64,000 bases of DNA from DASXHY01 sp036272195. GTDB lineage: Bacteria; Verrucomicrobiota; Verrucomicrobiia; Limisphaerales; DASXHY01. Made by a program: the position numbers and the translations under genes. Positions 36,542-43,157 of this stretch are shown here, in pieces. Below the pieces are notes generated by a model. It was not told where the DNA came from. It saw only the letters and a program-made list of their open reading frames with translations, and ran no database searches. Every line of letters begins with the position of its first letter. Position 1 is the stretch's first letter. Location: assembly GCA_036272195.1 (NCBI GenBank), contig DATAZE010000049.1:289603-353602 (forward strand), in the 5' to 3' direction.

Positions 36542-37129
36542 ATGACCGGACTTGGACTTGGCTTAATGATTCTGCTCGGCAGCCTCATCATTCTATTTTT
36601 CGTGGTGATGTTTGTCGTCAGCGCCTACAACCGACTCGTTTTGCTGCGTAACCGCTACAAAAATGCCTACGCGCAAATCGACGTGCAGTTGAAACGGCGT
36701 TATGACCTGATTCAGAACCTCGTCGAGACGGCGAAGGGCTATATCAAGCATGAGCGTGAGACACTGGAAAATGTGACCACGGCGCGAAATCTCGCTTACG
36801 CCGCCGCGCAAACTGCCGCCGCCAATCCCGGCGACGCGAACGCGATGAAAAGTTTAGGTTCCGCGGAAACGGGCCTCACGGGCGTACTCAGCCACCTGAT
36901 GGTGGTTTCCGAGCAATACCCGGATCTCAAGGCGAACCAGAACATGATGCAGCTCACCGAGGAATTGACCTCCACGGAAAATAAAATCTCCTTCGCGCGC
37001 CAGGCCTATAACGATTCCGTGATGTCCTACAACACGCAACGTGAGGTGTTTCCAGCAAACATCATTGCCAACACGTTTAACTTCGCGCCCGCGGAATCGT
37101 TTGTAGTTGATAAGCCGCAGAGAAGGTAG
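36542..37129 (+). CDS. LemA family protein
   Basis: 195 residues. N-terminal membrane helix (MILLGSLIILFFVVMFVV), then the LemA core (AYNRLVLLRNRYKNAYAQID, QLKRRYDLIQNLVETAKGY, HERETLENVTTARN, ENKISFARQAYNDSVMSYN). LemA proteins are anchored helical bundles of unclear role, often next to TPM-domain proteins, which are absent here. Good match in length and motifs. Confidence 0.93.
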   Translation: MTGLGLGLMILLGSLIILFFVVMFVVSAYNRLVLLRNRYKNAYAQIDVQLKRRYDLIQNLVETAKGYIKHERETLENVTTARNLAYAAAQTAAANPGDANAMKSLGSAETGLTGVLSHLMVVSEQYPDLKANQNMMQLTEELTSTENKISFARQAYNDSVMSYNTQREVFPANIIANTFNFAPAESFVVDKPQRR

Positions 37130-37146
37130 CGCCGACGGTGCAGTTT

Positions 37147-37167
37147 TAATTTCGAATGACGAATGGC
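37147..37167. repeat. Short heptamer tract (GAATGAC unit)
   Basis: GAATGAC then GAATGGC, preceded by AATTTC. Two to three units of the same word found inverted at 41780-41832 and at 39281. Confidence 0.5.
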
Positions 37168-37253
37168 GTCGATCATTACAAATTTTTCATGTGGCATTCA
37201 TTGCAGGCTCACCTGCGGAGCGTATAGTTCCTAAAGCAATCTGAGGTGTTTGC

Positions 37254-37850
37254 ATGAGCGCTCGATGGAAAATAACTGCCCTGACGATCCTGGTCGCCAT
37301 CACCTTCGCGGTCGTGCTCTGGTATCAGCAACCCGCTCCGCAACGCGTCCCGGTCAAAGCTCCGCTACAATCGACAGCGGTGTCCGTGGCCCAAACCCAG
37401 CCGCAGGAATCAGCCGCTTCTCCGGCGGAAACCGCGGCACCCACCGTTCATTCAGTCGCGCCGGCACCGCTCACGCGCCAGCTTTCAAAAACCGTTCCAA
37501 CCTCAACATCGCCGAACACCAAACCACCCAAAGAGCCGTTGAGCGACCCGGAAGCGCGCGATGCGTTGGCTCTCGTCGGTCTCGATCCTAATGCCGAACA
37601 ATACTGGCTGGAGGCCATTTACGACACGAGCCTTCCCGACAAGGAACGCGAAGACCTCATGGAGGATTTAAATGAAGTCGGTTTCGCAGATCCGGCGAAT
37701 GTAACCGCGAACGATCTGCCACTGATTGTGAACCGGCTGAAAATCCTCGAGGAATTAAAGCCCACCGTTAACGACCCCTTCATGAGCGAGCATCTGGGCG
37801 AAGCTTACAAAGACCTGGCGAATATGTACGCCAAGGCAGTCGGGCAGTAG
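37254..37850 (+). CDS. Hypothetical membrane-anchored Pro/Ala-rich protein
   Basis: 198 residues. One N-terminal helix (ALTILVAITFAVVLWY), then a Pro/Ala/Thr-rich linker to about residue 100, then a helical domain (PEARDALALVGLDPNAEQYW, LPDKEREDLMEDLNEVGF). No family recognised. Likely periplasmic with a single N-terminal anchor. Confidence 0.7.
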   Translation: MSARWKITALTILVAITFAVVLWYQQPAPQRVPVKAPLQSTAVSVAQTQPQESAASPAETAAPTVHSVAPAPLTRQLSKTVPTSTSPNTKPPKEPLSDPEARDALALVGLDPNAEQYWLEAIYDTSLPDKEREDLMEDLNEVGFADPANVTANDLPLIVNRLKILEELKPTVNDPFMSEHLGEAYKDLANMYAKAVGQ

Positions 37851-37861
37851 GTGAGTTCTTG

Positions 37862-37960
37862 AAAGCGCCAGAGGGCTGGCGCAGTCCAAAACCTGGCGGA
37901 AATAATTTTGCGCCATGACTCGCGGCAGCGTTTTGGAGTGCGCCCGCCCTCTGGCGCTTT
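37862..37960. repeat. 99-bp near-perfect palindrome
   Basis: AAAGCGCCAGAGGGC at the left matches GCCCTCTGGCGCTTT at the right; about 33 of 37 positions pair, with a spacer of about 30 bp. It lies 11 bp after the stop of the hypothetical gene, so it is a terminator-like or REP/MITE element. Its sequence differs from the other families here. Confidence 0.8.
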
Positions 37961-38053
37961 GTGTGGTGTCGATATTGTCCACGGCTTGAAAATAAACCGA
38001 AGCAGCCTTTTCCCACTTAGACAAACCACCGCTCTTGCGATACTTTGCCCGTG

Positions 38054-38590
38054 ATGACTATCAGTCCCGACTCACCGATGCGCGATGTCCTGGAAATGTT
38101 TCCGGGCGCGCAACGAGCGTTATTTCGCCGTTATCACATCGGCGGCTGCAGCAGTTGCGGATTCAGTCCGGACGAGACACTCACGCAAGTTTGCGGGCGC
38201 AACGGCGGCCTGGACGTGAGCGAGGTGCTGGCACACATTCAATCCAGCCACGAACAGGACGCGAAGGTGTTGATTTCCCCGAAGGAACTCGCGGAGGAGT
38301 TGCACCAGGACAAATCGCTTCGGCTCGTGGACGTGCGATCGCGCGAGGAATTCGAGGCCGTGCACATCGAAGGCTCGCTGTTGCTCTCGCAGGACGCGAT
38401 GCGGCAAATCATGGGCGACGGCTCCAACACGAAGCCGCTGGTGGTCGTGGATCACCAAGGCAAAACGGGGCTGGATGCAGCGGCGTATTTCATGGGTCAC
38501 GGTTTGCAAAATGTCCGCTGCCTGCGCGGAGGCATCGATGCCTGGGCGCAGGAGGTGGATACGGGGATGCGTAGATATAAAGTAGGGTAG
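38054..38590 (+). CDS. DUF1858-like plus Cys-less rhodanese-domain protein
   Basis: 178 residues from ATG 38054. The N-terminal ~65 residues resemble DUF1858/ScdA-N domains with a Cys pair (C32, C35 in HIGGCSSCGF). The C-terminal ~100 residues are a rhodanese fold (LVDVRSREEFEAVHIEGSLLL, GLDAAAYFMGHGLQNVRCL). The catalytic Cys position reads VVDHQGKTG, that is Asp133 where active rhodaneses have Cys, so sulfurtransfer is unlikely. Together with the NifU-like gene that follows 170 bp later, this suggests a role near Fe-S or sulfur handling; that is inference from position. Confidence 0.85.
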   Translation: MTISPDSPMRDVLEMFPGAQRALFRRYHIGGCSSCGFSPDETLTQVCGRNGGLDVSEVLAHIQSSHEQDAKVLISPKELAEELHQDKSLRLVDVRSREEFEAVHIEGSLLLSQDAMRQIMGDGSNTKPLVVVDHQGKTGLDAAAYFMGHGLQNVRCLRGGIDAWAQEVDTGMRRYKVG

Positions 38591-38595
38591 AAGAA

Positions 38596-38757
38596 TTTAA
38601 CGCAAAGGCGCAGAGACGCAGAGGTTGAAAAGTGAAAACAATGATTAATAACGAGCGCAGAAAAGCACGAATTCCGGATTTGGCGCCGCTTCCTGAATTC
38701 CTGCTTTCCTAAAAAATCTCTCTTTGCGTCTCTGCACCTTTACGCCTTGGCGTTAAA
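38596..38757. repeat. Inverted 8-bp tandem repeats flanking a ~95-bp spacer
   Basis: Left tract 38596-38624 has units like CGCAAAGG and CGCAGAGA; right tract 38718-38757 has the complementary units (CGTCTCTG, CGCCTTGG). The spacer carries no gene. Same architecture as the 7-bp elements at 49891 and 54819, but without an ORF. Confidence 0.75.
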
Positions 38758-38761
38758 AATT

Positions 38762-39244
38762 ATGAACAACGATTTACAGAAGAAAATTTCGGAAGCCATC
38801 GCCAATCCGCAGAACATGGGCGAGCTCGCCAACGCGGACGCCGTGGGCACGGTGGGAAATTCGGATTGCGGCGAGATGCTGCGGATGTGGGTGAAGTTCA
38901 AGGATGAAAACGGAAAAAAGGTCATCGATCGCGCCACGTTTCAATCGTTCGGCTGCGAAACGGCCATTGCGGTCGCGAGCCTGGCGACGGAATTGATTCG
39001 CGGCAAAACGGCGGAGGAAGCGCTTTCGCTCAAGACTGAAGAGCTGGCGGGAGAATTGGGGCCGTTGCCGCCGATGAAAATCCACTGCGCACAACTGGTG
39101 GAGGGCGCACTCCGTTCCGCGCTCGAACCGCAAGCCGAACCGCCGAAACCCGCGCCCGGCCAACCCGCCGCGCCGACTCTGCTGGAGAGTTTTTCAAAGC
39201 CTCAGGCGGGGGTAAAAATCACGTTTCTGGACGAACCTAAATAG
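38762..39244 (+). CDS. NifU/IscU-like iron-sulfur scaffold protein
   Basis: 160 residues from ATG 38762. The three scaffold cysteines of the IscU/NifU-N fold are present: C36 in GNSDCGEML, C65 in FGCETAIAVAS, C109 in MKIHCAQLVEGAL. Residue 38, normally Asp in CGD, is Glu. The last ~40 residues are a Pro/Ala-rich tail absent from IscU. No IscS or HscB nearby. Likely assembles or carries Fe-S clusters. Confidence 0.85.
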   Translation: MNNDLQKKISEAIANPQNMGELANADAVGTVGNSDCGEMLRMWVKFKDENGKKVIDRATFQSFGCETAIAVASLATELIRGKTAEEALSLKTEELAGELGPLPPMKIHCAQLVEGALRSALEPQAEPPKPAPGQPAAPTLLESFSKPQAGVKITFLDEPK

Positions 39245-39280
39245 CCCGGGCGATGGTGGGACAGGCCCCGGGGGAACTCC

Positions 39281-39301
39281 ATTCGTCATTTGTCATTTCC
39301 G
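39281..39301. repeat. Heptamer tract (ATTCGTC unit)
   Basis: ATTCGTC, ATTTGTC and a partial third unit, matching the word in the inverted element at 41780-41832. Just after the NifU stop. Confidence 0.55.
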
Positions 39302-39361
39302 AAGGTAACTGTCCTGTTTCGCAGCGTGTATGGCAATAAATAGGACACTCTAACGTCTTGT

Positions 39362-39393
39362 CCCCGGGGGAAATACGCACGTTTCCCCGGGGG
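39362..39393. repeat. GC-rich hairpin
   Basis: CCCCGGGGGAAA with TTTCCCCGGGGG around TACGCACG. The arms themselves contain self-complementary CCCCGGGG. Intergenic; possible structured RNA or terminator. Confidence 0.5.
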
Positions 39394-39438
39394 CGATACG
39401 GGTGGGGCTGCTGGCATCGTTGATGCTAGAAGATTGCC

Positions 39439-39618
39439 ATGATGATCGCGGCAATAGTCATATTAGGGTTCGCAGCAGCGGGTGTGATTCTGGGAATGTT
39501 CGCAGCCGAGGCGGCGCCGGTGGGTTATCAGGACGAAAAGGGTTTCCATTTCGGACCGGATAAAGTCACGCACACCGAGGAAACCTTCGGTTTCGAAGTT
39601 TCCCACGCCAAAGCCTAA
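39439..39618 (+). CDS. Small membrane protein (59 aa)
   Basis: ATG 39439 to TAA, 59 residues: hydrophobic N-terminus (MMIAAIVILGFAAAGVILGM) and a polar, Gly/Phe-rich tail (YQDEKGFHFGPDKVTHTEE). The transmembrane/tail layout and compact intergenic position argue for a real gene. No family name known to me. Confidence 0.6.
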   Translation: MMIAAIVILGFAAAGVILGMFAAEAAPVGYQDEKGFHFGPDKVTHTEETFGFEVSHAKA

Positions 39619-39668
39619 GGGCGGCTGCCAGTTTCGGTTCGGTTGCTCAAGGGCAACTTTCTTTCTCG

Positions 39669-40688
39669 TCATTCCCTTCCCGCTGCCAGTATCAACGGCT
39701 GCAATTCCTGCATCAGTTCCGCAAAAAGCTCCAACGACACCTGTTGCGCTCCGTCGCTCAATGCTTCCGCGGGATTCGGGTGGACTTCAATTAATAACGC
39801 ATCCGCGCCCATGGCAACCGCGCCTTTGCACATCGAGGCCACGAGGTCCGCGCGCCCGGCCGCCTGGCTGGGATCGATGACGATCGGGCAGTGCGATTCC
39901 TTTTTGATGATGGGAATTGATCCCAGATCGAGGATGTTGCGGGTGTAAGTTTCGAACGTGCGAATGCCGCGTTCGCAGAACATCAGGTTCGGGTTTTCGT
40001 TCGCAAGCACATATTCGCCGGCCAGCAACCATTCTTCGATTTTCATCGAGAGGCCGCGTTTGAGCAAAATCGGTTTGCCGGTTTTTGCGGCGGCGATGAG
40101 CAATTGAAAATTCTGCGAGTTGCGCGCGCCGATCTGGATGATGTCCGTGTATTCGGCGACCATTTCCGCGTGGGCTTCGGAAAGCAATTCGGTGATGACC
40201 GGCAGACCGGTTTCCTTGCGCGCCTTGGCCAGCAACTTGAGTCCTTTTTCGCCCAACCCCTGGAATTCGTAAGGTGAGGTGCGCGGTTTGAATGCGCCGC
40301 CGCGGAGGATGGTTGCACCGGCCGCTTTCACGGCTACGGCGGTGGTCATCAATTGTTTCTCGCTCTCGACCGAACACGGCCCGGCCATGACGTGAAATTT
40401 TTTACCGCCGATAACGTGATTGCGGACGGCGACGGTGGAATTGGACGGATGGGCATCGCGGCTCACGAGTTTGTAGCGCTTTTGAATCGGCACCACACTC
40501 TCGATCTCCTGCGGAAAGACTGTCGCGAGAGTTTCGAGCGATTGATGAGTAAGTTCATCACCGATGGCGCCGATGACCGTGCGCGCGACACCACGCATGA
40601 CGTGCGGGCGATAACCGCGCTTGCGGATTTCCTTGAGCACGGCGGCTTCCTGTTTCTTTGAGAGGTTAGGTTTAAGAACGATTATCAT
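39669..40688 (-). CDS. aroF: DAHP synthase (3-deoxy-7-phosphoheptulonate synthase), AroF/AroAI-beta type
   Basis: 339 residues from ATG 40688. Condenses PEP and erythrose-4-phosphate, the first step of the shikimate pathway. An N-terminal ferredoxin-like regulatory domain (MIIVLKPNLSKKQEAAVLKE) comes before the barrel (HVMAGPCSVESEKQLM, LRGGAFKPRTSPYEFQGLG, VITELLSEAHAEMVAEY, PILLKRGLSMKIEEWLLAGEY). This resembles the T. maritima type, which is feedback-controlled by aromatic amino acids. A leader peptide, terminator and promoter precede it (40724-40891), so transcription is also expected to respond to aromatic aminoacyl-tRNA. Two control layers are therefore likely. Confidence 0.95.
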   Translation of the reverse strand: MIIVLKPNLSKKQEAAVLKEIRKRGYRPHVMRGVARTVIGAIGDELTHQSLETLATVFPQEIESVVPIQKRYKLVSRDAHPSNSTVAVRNHVIGGKKFHVMAGPCSVESEKQLMTTAVAVKAAGATILRGGAFKPRTSPYEFQGLGEKGLKLLAKARKETGLPVITELLSEAHAEMVAEYTDIIQIGARNSQNFQLLIAAAKTGKPILLKRGLSMKIEEWLLAGEYVLANENPNLMFCERGIRTFETYTRNILDLGSIPIIKKESHCPIVIDPSQAAGRADLVASMCKGAVAMGADALLIEVHPNPAEALSDGAQQVSLELFAELMQELQPLILAAGRE

Positions 40689-40723
40689 ATATGTATGGAT
40701 GCCTTCGTCCTTCCTGCGGGCAC

Positions 40724-40749
40724 AAAAAAACCGCAGGCGGGACCTGCGG
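40724..40749 (-). terminator. Attenuator terminator in the aroF leader
   Basis: On the minus strand CCGCAGG (40749-40743) pairs with CCTGCGG (40737-40731) around TCCCG, followed by seven T. It lies between the leader ORF stop (40771) and the aroF start (40688). The upstream arm can pair instead with CTTGCGG (40786-40780) within the leader ORF, which would prevent termination. Confidence 0.92.
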
Positions 40750-40770
40750 CAGATTGGTGGTTTGGGAGCT

Positions 40771-40857
40771 TTAACGCGACCGCAAGCACCAGTCCGCCGC
40801 ATTGGTAAAATAATACCAACCGGCAAAGCTGCTAAAGGGCTTGCGGAACGAATTCAC
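40771..40857 (-). CDS. Aromatic leader peptide (28 aa) of the aroF attenuator
   Basis: GTG 40857 to TAA 40771, 28 codons, eight of them aromatic (Phe4, 8, 11, 17; Trp14, 23; Tyr15, 16), with the run FAGWYYFT in the middle. This matches leader peptides of trp, phe and aro operons, where a stalled ribosome reports low charged tRNA. The GTG is the only start after an in-frame TGA. It falls at or near the predicted transcription start, so it may be a leaderless ORF. It ends LRSR before the stop, and CTTGCGG in its last codons is the antiterminator arm. Confidence 0.85.
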   Translation of the reverse strand: MNSFRKPFSSFAGWYYFTNAADWCLRSR

Positions 40858-40863
40858 GGAGTA

Positions 40864-40891
40864 AGTGTATCAGCGGGGACGTTTGCGTCAA
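40864..40891 (-). promoter_or_regulatory. Predicted sigma70-type promoter for the aroF leader
   Basis: Minus-strand -35 TTGACG at 40891-40886 and -10 TACACT at 40869-40864 with a 16-bp spacer. The implied start near 40857 coincides with the leader GTG. Confidence 0.65.
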
Positions 40892-40937
40892 GCGGAAGGC
40901 CGTTGCAAAAGCTGGTCAACATTTGTATCTTTTTCTT

Positions 40938-41138
40938 GTGAAACTCACAGAAATCGAGCAAGAGGCATTAGCTCTTTCCGAGACTGAGCGCGCCTCCCTG
41001 GCCGCGAAGCTGCTCGATACACTGCCGCCGCCCGGGACAGAGGTTTCTGACGAAGAGGTAGATAGGCGGGAACGTGAGATGGATTCCGGGGAGGTGGCAC
41101 CGATTTTGCGCGAAGAATATGGATCCCGTCGGTCCTAG
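40938..41138 (+). CDS. Putative addiction-module antitoxin component, orphan
   Basis: 66 residues from GTG 40938. The N-terminal LTEIEQEALALSETERASLAAKLLDTLPP matches the short addiction-module component family (unstable antitoxin helix). The usual RelE-type toxin gene should follow directly, but the next gene starts 13 bp later on the opposite strand and is a phosphoesterase. Orphan or remnant antitoxin. Divergent from the aroF leader promoter. Confidence 0.8.
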   Translation: MKLTEIEQEALALSETERASLAAKLLDTLPPPGTEVSDEEVDRREREMDSGEVAPILREEYGSRRS

Positions 41139-41150
41139 CAACGACCGTTG

Positions 41151-41729
41151 CTATCTCGGTCTCGCATACTTATCCGTCGGCTTGCGATGAATGCTTGGTG
41201 TCCGAATCCAACGCTGACCAAAAACCCCAATCACCCTGGTCGCCTCCACCATCATCTCCGCGTTCACGTGCTGATGGCCGTGAATCAAGACCTGCGGGCG
41301 GGCGCGTTCGATGTAGGCGTTGAAGGCCTTGAAGCCCACGTGCACGCTGTCGTCCCATTGATGGATGAGATGCGGCGAATTGTGCGCGACAAAAACATCC
41401 ACGGGCGGAAATGATTCGAGCGCCTTTTCCACATCCTCCTGCTCATACAAAAAATCACCGCGCGATTTATAGCGCCAGCAGCCGTTGAACCCGCCGAATT
41501 TCACGCCCCCGTGCTCGTGCACGGTCAGATGGAGATCCTTGATTGACGGGTGAAACCCGTCGGCGCTGTCGTGATTACCTTTGACGGCGAAGATGTGGCG
41601 GCAGAGGGTCATCTCGGCCACGCGCAGGATGAATTCATCCGTAACGTCGCCGCAACTGATTAGCAAATCAGCGCGCAATTCGCGGTCAAAATCAATTTGT
41701 TCTTCGTCGGCGACAACGAGTGTTCTCAT
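41151..41729 (-). CDS. Calcineurin-like metallophosphoesterase
   Basis: 192 residues. Motifs DLLISCGDVTD, VKGNHDSADG, VAHNSPHLIHQW and IHGHQHVNAE match the metal-binding blocks of the fold, although the usual DxH first block is replaced by VADEEQ, so one metal ligand may be absent. Substrate unknown. Confidence 0.8.
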   Translation of the reverse strand: MRTLVVADEEQIDFDRELRADLLISCGDVTDEFILRVAEMTLCRHIFAVKGNHDSADGFHPSIKDLHLTVHEHGGVKFGGFNGCWRYKSRGDFLYEQEDVEKALESFPPVDVFVAHNSPHLIHQWDDSVHVGFKAFNAYIERARPQVLIHGHQHVNAEMMVEATRVIGVFGQRWIRTPSIHRKPTDKYARPR

Positions 41730-41779
41730 GAGAATACGTCAATACAGTCAGCAGATTTTCGGCCATTCTTTGGACCGCA

Positions 41780-41832
41780 GAATGACGAACGTCGAACGGC
41801 AGTGTCGCAATTCCATTCGTCATTCGTCATTT
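41780..41832. repeat. Inverted heptamer tracts (GAATGAC/ATTCGTC), 53 bp
   Basis: Left tract has units starting GAATGAC; right tract has two exact ATTCGTC units. GAATGACGAA and TTCGTCATTC pair around a ~29-bp centre. It lies just past the glutamate dehydrogenase stop (41838). Non-coding. Confidence 0.7.
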
Positions 41833-41837
41833 TTAGG

Positions 41838-43094
41838 TTACGGAAACAACCCCCGCATCTTCTTCGCCTCCTGCACGCGCTTCACGCCCATGCTCATCGC
41901 GGCGAGGCGCATCGGGATTTTTTCTTTGCGGCTCACGTTCAGGATTTGGGTCCAGGCGGTTTCAAGGATGCGGAATAATTTATCCACCACTTCCGTTTCG
42001 CCCCAGAAAAAGCTTTGCAGATCCTGCACCCATTCGAAGTAACTCACCACGACGCCACCGGCGTTGCACAAAATGTCTGGGATGATGAAAATCTCCGGAC
42101 GCTGATTTAAAATCACGTCGGCGTCGGGCGTGGTGGGGCCGTTGGCGGCTTCAGCCAGGATGCGACATTTGATTTTGGCGGCGTTGGCTTCCGTGATTTG
42201 CTGTTCCATCGCGGCGGGCACGAGAATGTCGCACGGCAACAAGAGCAATTGTTCATTGTTGATTGGCTCCGATTCGGGAAAGCCCTCCACAGTTTTTTTC
42301 TCAGCGACGTGCTTTTCCAGCTTCCACAGGTCGAGACCGTTCTGATTGTAAATCCCGCCGCGCACGTCGCTGACGGCAATTACTTTCGCGCCGTAACGGG
42401 CCAACGAGAGGGCGGTGACCGAGCCAACATTGCCGTAGCCCTGAACGACGGCGGTGCATTTGCCGAGGTCGAGGCCAAGCGCGTCGGTGGCGCGATTGAC
42501 GAGGTAGGCCACGCCGCGGCCGGTGGCTTCGCGCCGCCCGAGCGAGCCGCCCAGACCAACCGGTTTGCCGGTGACGATGCTCGGCACGGTGTAACCGGCG
42601 TAAACCGAATAAGTGTCCATCATCCACGCCATGATTTGCTCGTTGGTGCCGAGGTCGGGCGCCATCACGTCCACCTGCGGGCCGATGAAGGGAATCATTT
42701 CCTGCGTGTACCGCCGGGTGAGGTGCTCAAGTTCGAGGCTCGACATTTTTCCCGGGTCGCAGGCGATGCCGCCTTTGGCCCCGCCGTAGGGCAGGCCGGT
42801 GAGCGCGCATTTCCAACTCATCCACATGGCGAGCGCGGCAACTTCGCCGAGTTTGACGTCCGGATGATAACGCAAACCGCCCTTGGTCGGACCGAGCGTG
42901 AGATGATGCTGGACGCGGTAGCCGGTGAAAACTTCTGTCCTGCCGTCATCACGGCGAATCGGCAGCGCGACGGTCAGGGAGCGCTTGGGATATTTGAGGC
43001 GCGCGCGTTCGGCTTCGGGGATTTCAAGGTGATCAGCGACGAGATCGAATTGCCGGGCCGCCATCCGGAAGGTCGGGTGGTCGTAGATTTCCAT
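41838..43094 (-). CDS. gdhA: Glutamate dehydrogenase (Glu/Leu/Phe/Val dehydrogenase family)
   Basis: 418 residues. Oxidative deamination of glutamate or the reverse. Marker blocks: LTLGPTKGGLRYHPDV, LPYGGAKGGIACDPG (catalytic Lys region), DVMAPDLGTNEQIMAWMMD, and a Rossmann GYGNVGSVTA. ATG start after a palindrome-free gap. The sequence is of the hexameric short GDH type. Coenzyme preference cannot be read with confidence. Confidence 0.93.
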   Translation of the reverse strand: MEIYDHPTFRMAARQFDLVADHLEIPEAERARLKYPKRSLTVALPIRRDDGRTEVFTGYRVQHHLTLGPTKGGLRYHPDVKLGEVAALAMWMSWKCALTGLPYGGAKGGIACDPGKMSSLELEHLTRRYTQEMIPFIGPQVDVMAPDLGTNEQIMAWMMDTYSVYAGYTVPSIVTGKPVGLGGSLGRREATGRGVAYLVNRATDALGLDLGKCTAVVQGYGNVGSVTALSLARYGAKVIAVSDVRGGIYNQNGLDLWKLEKHVAEKKTVEGFPESEPINNEQLLLLPCDILVPAAMEQQITEANAAKIKCRILAEAANGPTTPDADVILNQRPEIFIIPDILCNAGGVVVSYFEWVQDLQSFFWGETEVVDKLFRILETAWTQILNVSRKEKIPMRLAAMSMGVKRVQEAKKMRGLFP

Positions 43095-43157
43095 AGGGCA
43101 ATATATTTCAACCCGCCACGAATTTCACGAATAATCACGAATCGCGGCTATTCGCGA

